Below the pieces are notes generated by a model. The model did not search any database. It was given only the letters and a program-made list of their open reading frames with translations, and was not told where the DNA came from. Made by a program: the position numbers and the translations under genes. Shown in pieces: positions 52,012 to 60,000 of a stretch of 60,000 nt of DNA (the first letter of the stretch is position 1; the number at the start of each line of letters is the position of its first letter). Source of the stretch: Glandiceps talaboti (lineage: Eukaryota > Hemichordata > Enteropneusta > Spengelidae); contig NC_135555.1 of NCBI RefSeq assembly GCF_964340395.1, positions 4,173,501 to 4,233,500 of the forward strand, written 5' to 3'.

Positions 52012-54484
52012 TGAATTATCAAATTATGACCAATGTCTCAGGATGTCAGTTCATTTTATTATACCCACCAGATGAATCATTATTGAAAATCATTCTGAGA
52101 AGCCAGAGTACATATATGTGCTAAAACAATGAAATACATTTTGCCTATGGTTTATGACGTTGGCAAAAATTTACGATTCGCTTCCAAACAATTTTTCAAA
52201 TCTGTGAGTAGAAATTGTATGTGGAATTTTATGTCATTCCAAAATGGGGAGGATAAAAAGTCGTAGAAGAGTGAGAATGATGTCATACATAAGACCAGGA
52301 TTAGGCATTTCACTTGTACAATAGTGAAAAAAGGGTCAAAAGAAACATTGTTGCATGAAACAACCATAGATACTAAATATTCCATATTTCAACTTATTCT
52401 CAGTGGCAGTAGTATATGACATCCATGTTATTTGATATGACACCCTTGTTGGCATAAGTGTCTCTTGTATTGTCATTAACCAATTCATGTCATCATTACT
52501 GATGACTGCTATGCAAATTAAAATGTTTACTTGGTTTGATGTATAAGTTATATATCTGTCAAATGGTGAACTGTATCTTGGTTCTTAGCATTGTACTCGA
52601 CAAGTCAAAACTTTTCCTAGAAGGTGAAATGAAAAAAATCATGGCATTCAGTTATATATAATATTCTTCTACTTTACATGGAGCTGATTGTATCTGAATG
52701 CTTTATAGTTCTCGTATTTAGGATGAAATTTACATAATTTTTTGTGTAATACCTATTAAAAACAGTTATAGGTATTTATACCTGCTGGTTCTGCTCGTGA
52801 TGCATTCTCTGGAAATATTATCTACTCTAATTGTATCCAAATGAGAGAACATGATATTTCTGATGTTTTGTGCTACCAGTTATGCCATTACTTTGATAAT
52901 ATGCAAAATAAACATATAAACGTATGAACAACTCTTTGTTTTGAACTACCTACCACATTTGACAAAATATTTGACTGAGTATAGCAAAAATCATATTTTA
53001 GGCAATAACATGCCTCAATAGAAACATTATCATTATCCTAGACTTTTCTGTGTATGTCTAATGCCCAATACGTATGTGATATCCAGAGTCTGTGTATTTT
53101 ATACTTTTCCCTTTTTTGAAACGACAAAAATCCATACTTATATATGCACCTAGACAGTGTTTTTGCTAAGGTTGGCCTACCCTGGTAACAGAAAGGGGTA
53201 AAAGTAGCAGTATTTCTCATAGAATCTGTTGTAATTTTGTTTGCGAGTCCTGGTCAAATAGCATGGAACATGGATTTTACCTACATACTGCAAAAACACT
53301 GGTAGTGCTTTGCTCGCAGAGCGTAGTTAGGCATATTATAAATCTCCTTGTAATATAACATTTCATAGATGGTTGCAACATTTGTAAATTTTGTAATATA
53401 TCACAATCAAGGCTACATGTATGCAGTGATTTTGAATAACAAAAAAATACATAACTCTTACAAATGTAATATGGATCTTTGCTCCTGTCTAGATCAATGA
53501 TCTAGCTGTGTGTATATGGTGTAACGATCGATTAGATGGAAGAAAATTGATGTTACAATCAAATGTCTAAAATGTTTGCCATAAATAGCACTAATCAATA
53601 CGCTGTGTGTCCACTATGATGTGTTTGCCTGGAAAAATGGATCATCAAATCAGTTATGGTATTGCATGGATTATTAAATGAGAAACAAAATCTACCGACA
53701 AATTACTTTGGTCTTGGTTTTTACAGTTGGATAATACATTGTATGGATAAGTGAAAGAATGAATGACTAAGTTTTGTGTAACAAGTGTATGTGTGTAGAA
53801 TATGTATTTCTTGTTGTTTGCTTTAAACAAATTGATGACAAGGAGAAGAACTTGATGGGAATTGAAGTGTAAACTAACTAATATTTCAAAGATTGCATAG
53901 TTTTCTACACTTGATGCAAAAGAAATTATGTGTGTGTTAGGGGACACTGTCTATGCATGTGTGCTTTGACAATATTACATGTTGCAAAGAACATAGTTGT
54001 CAGCTTTTAGTTAGTTGTGTATTAACTAGTATTCACTACTCATTACAGACTGCTATTGGTTTAATACTGCTGCCTCATTGTGTGTCATATATACCATGCT
54101 GCCAAACGTCAATTGTATAACAACGTTTTTACCATTACTGTCTGTCATATAGGCGCTATAGAAACCATATGTCTAGAAGTGTTTAAGTGAACGAGTGTAT
54201 TCTTAATGCTTTGACACATGTCAATCATACAGTATATCAAGTTACTATAATAGATAGTGATCATTACATAGCCATTACAAAAATGACACTGCTTTTGAAT
54301 GGTCATGACTCTCTGTACAGTTGATTGTTGGGTCCTGAAAGATTTTCTTACAATCTTTGGCCTTTAATACATATACATATATTACATGGTATATGATATA
54401 TGAATATAACAAAGGGTGGATTTATAGTATGTATATGAATATAACAAAAGGTGGTAGGTCATTCCAAAATACACTGGAAAGTCA

Positions 54485-54636
<152 letters not shown>

Positions 54637-55659
54637 GTTTTTACAGACAGGGCAGATGTTATTTTATTCTTTGTTTTCTGGGCCAGTCAGTGTCTACCCT
54701 CACATTATCAATGATAATAGTAATTGAATTAAAAAGCATGCTACAATGTGTCTCAGTGCTCTTTACAATCCTCAAAAAGGAAGAAAAATGGATAAAATGA
54801 CAACAGAGAACAATTTATGTGTGAACTAACCTCTCAAAATGATTCTTAATCATAATATACCAGGAAATGTTTATACAGCAGTGAAAATGGAGCTTAAGTC
54901 GTAATTGCGGTATGAATTGGAGACTTTCTCCCTGTAAACATCATTTCATGTCATCATTGATAAGGCTGTCCAGAAAAAAAATGTCCAGAAAAAGTCAAAC
55001 TAGGACATTATTTGTACATTTGTGATCATGTGATTACATTTGACAACCACACTGACATTTTGACCTTCATGATCAATTTACACTGTAAATTTAGTGCTTT
55101 AGTTTATTGTTTTTATCAGATTCTCATCAAAAATTGTAATTATCTCCAGAAAGACATCAAATGTATGGCTTTGGGGCAAGTAATTTATATTTTAACGTAT
55201 AAAACTCATCCCATGATAGTTGTGTCAGAGTTGAAATGTTGGCCTAACAAATTGAAACACAAATAGTAAATTTAAACATAAATGGTGCAGGATAATGATG
55301 TCCCAGAAGAAGTTACATTACCTAATAGGATTTGTCTATAGACTCTTGCCCTATAATGATGTGGATTAGTTTGGGGCAGTGAATACATACTATAACAAGA
55401 CAAAATGTATAATGGTGGGCTGAGATAAAAGCCTGTATTTACAGAGCACTGTTGGTGAAATACCATCTCCTATAACAATGTCATGTATCATACAACAGTG
55501 TGGGCAGATGTGCTGTGGGTTATATACATGTACTAAGACTTCAAGTTGATGGTTTTCTTGTCATAAGGAGATGACTCATGTCATTTATTGTAAGCATTTT
55601 AAACTGGCTGTCAAATCGGTGACAAAACATTTCAGCCACGCAAAGGAAAAGTTGAATGA

Positions 55660-56320
55660 CATGTCATTAGAAGGAGTTAACACTACAGTCATGTCCAGAT
55701 GGTATAATAATTATAACAACCTAAACTCTAATCTTGTCTGCCAGCTGGTTATAGCCAGTTTCTGAGTTGGCCAGGATTGAATTAAAGAAAGAATATTAAT
55801 ATATGGTGTATTTTAAAACAATGAGGGGGGGGGGGGGGGGGGGGGGGTAAAGGAATAGTAGTTCAGATAAGGAATCTAATAGTGGTCCTGTCCAGAAGGT
55901 TGAACAGCTGAACAACGTGAGGGGGAAAAGGATATGGTGTGTCAACCATAGCACAGTGGGAGGGTAGGACAGGGGTTGGAGAAAAAAAATTACTTATTAA
56001 AGAAGGAATCTTGAGAACTGTCCTGTCCAGATGGTTTAGGAGCTGACTTATATCATGTGACAAAGGAGAATAGGGGGGGGGGGGGGTTAGGTCAGACAGG
56101 TAATCTAATAGTGATCCTGTCTAGAATTTTACAAAGCTGACTTCTTTCATGTGGGAAAGAACATAGTGTGTATTAGAACAGTGGGGGTGGGAATGGAGTA
56201 GTTAAGGTAAGGAATCTAATAGTGCCACTTGCCAACAGGTTACAAAGCTAACTTTAGGTAGTATGGCATGAGGGAAAGAACTAAGATAGGAAATATAAGA
56301 ATAGTCCTGTCCTTCTAGAA
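55660..56320. repeat. Degenerate ~120-bp tandem array with G-runs
   Basis: aatctaatagtggtcctgtc, aatcttgagaactgtcctgt, aatctaatagtgatcctgtc, aatctaatagtgccacttgc and ataagaatagtcctgtcc mark successive units from about 55874. Each is followed by cagaaggtt / agctgactt and catgtgrgaaag blocks. Poly-G runs of 23 (55825-55847) and 14 (56073-56086) lie in the array. Confidence 0.8.
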
Positions 56321-56566
56321 AGACAAGTCAGTGACTATACCTCATCTGTCAATTGCCAACTTTTTGAAGGTAGTTAGAACATTTTCAATTTACTTCTAAA
56401 GAGTTTAGAGTGATGGAAGGAAGAAGGATATAATGTAACATATTAATTGAGAAAAAATTCTTCAAAAGAGCCCAGTCCTCATTTTCGCATCTTTGAATTC
56501 ATGAAAAGACACTTTGTCCACATGGACACATCTTTCGATTACTAATTTCCTGTTCTTTTCCTGTAG

Positions 56567-56654
56567 ATTGTAACATGGCAGGCGAACCTCGTCCTGATAG
56601 ACCTAAAGGCAAGAGGACTGTCATGCAAGCAACAGCAACTGGTGATTTCTATAG
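56567..56654 (+). CDS. RALY/HNRNPC-like: RALY/hnRNP C-like protein, second coding exon
   Basis: The 88-nt exon lies between a polypyrimidine acceptor (ttcttttcctgtag, ending 56566) and a consensus donor (gtaagt at 56655). Joined to the RRM exon ending at 39596 (phase 1), the split codon g|at gives Asp and the frame reads DCNMAGEPRPDRPKGKRTVM, followed by QATATGDFYR, leaving phase 2. The NMAGEPxPxRPKG-KR block directly after the RRM is characteristic of RALY and RALYL, and more distantly of hnRNP C. It provides the basic linker after the RRM that contains nuclear-targeting-type residues. The intron between the two exons is 16,970 nt. The following FDYDYYRDDFY-like region seen in vertebrates is not recognisable here. 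No stop codon is reached, so the gene continues past this exon. Confidence 0.9.
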
Positions 56655-57507
56655 GTAAGTCTCAACAGTAATAAAAAACGTGATACTTAATTAATCAGCA
56701 TATATATAAGACCCTAGAATTTGCATACAAGAGTTCTTTTGAAAACCGGTTCACTTTGAATAAGTTTCTTTTCACATACATTTTCTAATTACTTCATTGT
56801 CGCTTTCAGGAAGTTTTTTGTATAGAATTTGGCTTTTTTGTCATTTTTTGAGACCAGGTGTCTCATCTTTTGATATCATTGGTATTAAACATGAATTTTT
56901 TATTTTCTATTTCATGAATGAGTGGAAAATTTTGTACCATGAAAGTCTGATCGACTTAAATTGTGTGTACTACACTTTTCATAACTGAAGCTATTTTGCT
57001 TTCTATGGCAAATACAGTAAACATAATCCTATACAGCCCGCTTAAACACATCAACCAAAGTTTTTACAGAAAATTTTATCAACCATTTTCCTGTTTGTGC
57101 AGGTGTAATTTTTTTCAATTTATGAATTATTTTAAGGGAGGTTGGTCGTGAGAAATAAAATCCCATGGGGTAGATTGTGGGTCGAATTGATTTATTTTAT
57201 GAAATTTGAATCCATAGTATATATTGTATATTGTAATTATGTGTGATATTTCTTGTGTAAACCATCAAATAATGTTTTGGTGGTAAAACTTAAACTGCAT
57301 GTAAACAAACAGAGCTCTTTTTATTTGAACTTAGAGATTTTGAAATTTTTTCATTGGCCACACCTTTTTTGAGAGAGCTTTTCAAATTGCAAAATTTCAT
57401 CATATTTTCTGAAAGTTATATGTTAATATTTCTATGTGTTATATATGAATTCATATTTCACCACCAACCTTCTTACCTCTCTTCCTTTTGGATGTTTTAC
57501 ATTACAG

Positions 57508-57543
57508 TAATTCTGTGGATGCAATGGCAATTACGTACAACAA
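57508..57543 (+). CDS. Possible 36-nt microexon downstream of the second RALY-like exon
   Basis: A long pyrimidine tract (ccttcttacctctcttcctt) leads to an acceptor ending attacag at 57507. The next 36 nt are open in the phase left by the exon at 56654 (S-NSVDAMAITYN) and are followed by gtaggt at 57544, again leaving phase 2. The acceptor looks good, the donor is mediocre, and the peptide shows no clear match to RALY or hnRNP C. It may be a microexon or a decoy acceptor. Confidence 0.25.
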
Positions 57544-58352
57544 GTAGGTTTATACAGTATGTTACAGTGCAGTGTCTGATCGCCAAATCTCTCCAAACAG
57601 GACATAGAATACTTAATTTACATAATAAAACATTAGTTTGAACATTCAGAAGCAATTTGACTTGAAAAACTTTGTCATCATCAGCAAACTATCATAAAAG
57701 TCATCTTGATATTTCCAGTTAATTTGCATATTATGAAAGACAATGGTCATTGCATATGATTTGCATAGTGTTGTCATAGACACCTGTCTTCTTGATCAGC
57801 ACTCCAAAGCCCTAGGTTAACTCATCATTCCTTGTGGTATCAGTATACTCCTTCCAAAGAACCTGCCTTTCATTGTGATTGGCTTATCAGTCGTATACAC
57901 CTGGTTGTTTCCTCATAATTAGCATATTAGTGCAAACTTCACCTGGTCCTAGTGAGAGCTTCTGATTGTACAACCACTGCACTGTCACAGACAATAGAAA
58001 GTTAAGAATGTTAAGATGTACTGACAAAGAAGTGTGTTTATCTTTCAGTGATCGTTTTATTTAATGCAAATTTGATAACTCTTCTGTAGTGAAAGTCTGT
58101 TAGTACAGTCACTAACTCTGTTAAATGTTTTGGACTACTTTCTTGTAGTTGAATAATTCTATGTTGATGAAAGAAATTGCTTCATTAGATCTTAACTCCT
58201 ATTGAAACAGATATCGTCCAGGCTTCATAGAGTACTTCCATCCTCAACGAAATAGAATAAGTAACAAAAGTTTCCAACTATCAAAAAGCCAAGCAGTCCA
58301 TAGTATTATTATGTAATGTACTAATATATGAAACTATCCTTACATATGTACC
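57544..58352. other. Non-coding, presumed intron
   Basis: AT-rich; no further RALY-family exon is recognised. Confidence 0.45.
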
Positions 58353-58460
58353 AGAGATTGCTCGCACCCTTGCGTGCATATAGCAGTGGTATTTACATTG
58401 TAGTGCAAACATTGCATAACAGCATGCGAACAATATGCAAATGAGGGTGCAATCGTTCAC
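58353..58460. mobile_element. Small MITE, related to the one at 11418
   Basis: The left end agagattgctcgcacccttg, continuing cgtgcatat, is the imperfect inverse of atatgcaaatgagggtgcaa, continuing tcgttc. Internal agtggtattt and aacattgcata blocks match the other copy. Confidence 0.75.
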
Positions 58461-58729
58461 TGTACATGAAATTTTCTCCAATTTTAAACATGCAGTGACC
58501 ATAAAACATTGTTTTGATGTATCAAACATAGTTACCTTTTGTCAGAGAAAAATATCCTCACAAGGATTAAATATTCTTTGAACAAAAAGAGAGAGGGGAG
58601 AGAGAGAGGATATATATATATTGTAAATTTCCCCCAATAGATTGTTCTACGTACTACATGGCAATATTAGAACTACTAGTATATAGTATATACGAAAATA
58701 ACCTAAAAACCTAGAGACTTTGTTTCCTG

Positions 58730-59080
58730 TCAAGATATCTTCTGTCAAAAATATCCTTCGAGGCAAAATATCCTTTATCAAGAATATATTGTCAAAAATA
58801 TCCTTCATCAAGGATATATTGTCAAAAATATCCTTGATCATAAGATTTATCTTATGTCAAAAATATCCTTCAAAGATATATTGTCAAAACATTGTCAAAA
58901 ATATCTTTCATCAAAAATATATTGTCAAAATATCCTTGATCAAAGATGTCTTATGTCAAAAATATCCTGCAAAGATATATTGTCAAAAATATCCTTCATC
59001 AAAGATATCTTCTGTTAAAAATATCCTTCTAGGATGATATATTCTGTCAAAAATATCCTTCATCAAGGACATATTCTGTC
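58730..59080. repeat. Degenerate ~30-bp repeat (caaaaatatccttcatcaa)
   Basis: About ten units built from gatatattgtc, aaaaatatcctt and catcaa, with variants (tcttctgtc, tcttatgtc). The Ile/Lys/Ser-rich ORF through it is a repeat translation. Confidence 0.9.
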
Positions 59081-60000
59081 TGAAAGGGAGCAGATATTTA
59101 TCAGTTTTCCTCTATTGGTTGTTCTATGTGTACATGTACGTACGAATAGTACAGTCATGATGGTGTATATACAACGTGTACAGTTCTTTTAATCTTCATC
59201 TTCTTGCCTCGGTACATGTGATTCTAGTGGTTTCAAAAGCCATAAATCTCCATTTTCAATACTAAATATAAAAATTCATAAAAAAATTCAATATTGCCAA
59301 ATGTATGAGTGAGTAAACAATTCAAATATTAGTATTCATATGATTCTTCTCTACAGGGTATTGTAAAGTTGTACCATTTTACTTGTCAATTAAGTATTTT
59401 AATATTCAAATGTGTCTAGTGAAACTGAATGCTAAAAATATGAATTCTAACAAGTAATTTTGGCCCATGAAAATAATATTATTTGCATTCCATTTCAATT
59501 TTATCTTTATAACAAGGATAAAGCCTAACATGTAATTTTTGCCCCTTCAAGCTTCAAAGCAGCCAACTGGTCATGCCATAGGAGTTGTGTGTGTATCTTT
59601 TAGAAATTTTATCCTGTATAGTTTTTTGATATCTAGTATGAGAAAACTCAACTAATGTGTACATGCGTGTGTTTTCACTTGTATGTGAAGATGTGCATTC
59701 GATTCCCAAGGTTCATTGTCACATTTACTAGTTGTTTTGTGAAGTTCTCAAGTAAATAATTCCCAAATACATGTTTTAGATTCAACCTGACTTTCAAGCA
59801 AACAAATGTAACTATGTAGCATTCAATGATTGCCTATCCAAAGTCTGTTTATCAAGGCAAACATGGACAGAAAACGATAGCATACCTATTGGAGTTGTGA
59901 AAAATATGCTTCTGAGTGTTGTCTTTTATATAAAACTGACCTTCAGTGTTGAGAATTTAACAATTGATCAGTTTTGAGAAAGAAGTGATTTGTGGGGGGA
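59081..60000. other. Non-coding; no gene seen
   Basis: AT-rich sequence to the window end; no exon recognised. Confidence 0.5.

Overview
The window looks like AT-rich, repeat-laden genomic DNA from an animal, most likely a marine invertebrate. There are no operon-like gene blocks, no ribosome-binding-site-led ORFs and no long open frames except those running through simple repeats. What little coding sequence can be recognised is split by GT-AG introns. The species cannot be fixed from the sequence. The SINE-like core, the many MITEs, the repeated tacatgta-type words and the hnRNP C/RALY homologue would fit an amphioxus, hemichordate, echinoderm, brachiopod or mollusc genome.

The one gene I can defend is on the + strand: a RALY/hnRNP C-family RNA-binding protein. 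A strong acceptor at 39335 opens an exon carrying 14 nt of 5' UTR, the start codon (39350) and almost the whole RRM (RNP2 VFIGNL, RNP1 KGYAFVQY), ending at a consensus donor after 39596. About 17 kb downstream, the exon 56567-56654 joins in phase and supplies the family-typical stretch after the RRM (NMAGEPRPDRPKGKR). The rest of the protein lies beyond the window or in small exons I cannot prove. One possible 36-nt microexon (57508-57543) keeps the phase. Inside the 17-kb intron, an 81-nt open segment (51543-51623) with acceptor and donor has exactly the phases needed for an in-frame cassette exon. A 5' non-coding exon may lie upstream; a weak candidate is at 248-311.

Everything else is non-coding and repetitive. 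Tandem arrays: 72 bp (1368-1890), 44 bp (8229-8412), 27 bp (13369-13925), a degenerate CCAAT-bearing array (19928-20480), a 62/59-bp satellite (20823-22013), 45 bp (25990-26478), a 77-bp array inside a SINE-like element (27748-28684), four diverged copies of a ~230-bp unit (29690-30535), a ~120-bp array (55850-56320) and a ~30-bp array (58730-59080). Microsatellites are abundant, including 74 perfect GT repeats at 54487.

Non-autonomous DNA transposons (MITEs, foldbacks) are numerous. They include a hAT-like MITE with an 8-bp target duplication (35577-35744), its relative nested in a TTAA-bounded palindromic element (33122-33486), a 354-bp near-perfect palindrome (35167-35520), a MULE-like MITE with a 9-bp duplication (10146-10378), a TA-flanked MITE (10510-10746), a piggyBac-like TTAA MITE (36548-36759) and further inverted-repeat elements near 8488, 11418, 16241, 31669, 36324, 42219, 48909 and 58353. 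No transposase or reverse transcriptase ORF was recognised. No tRNA, rRNA or CRISPR array was seen.
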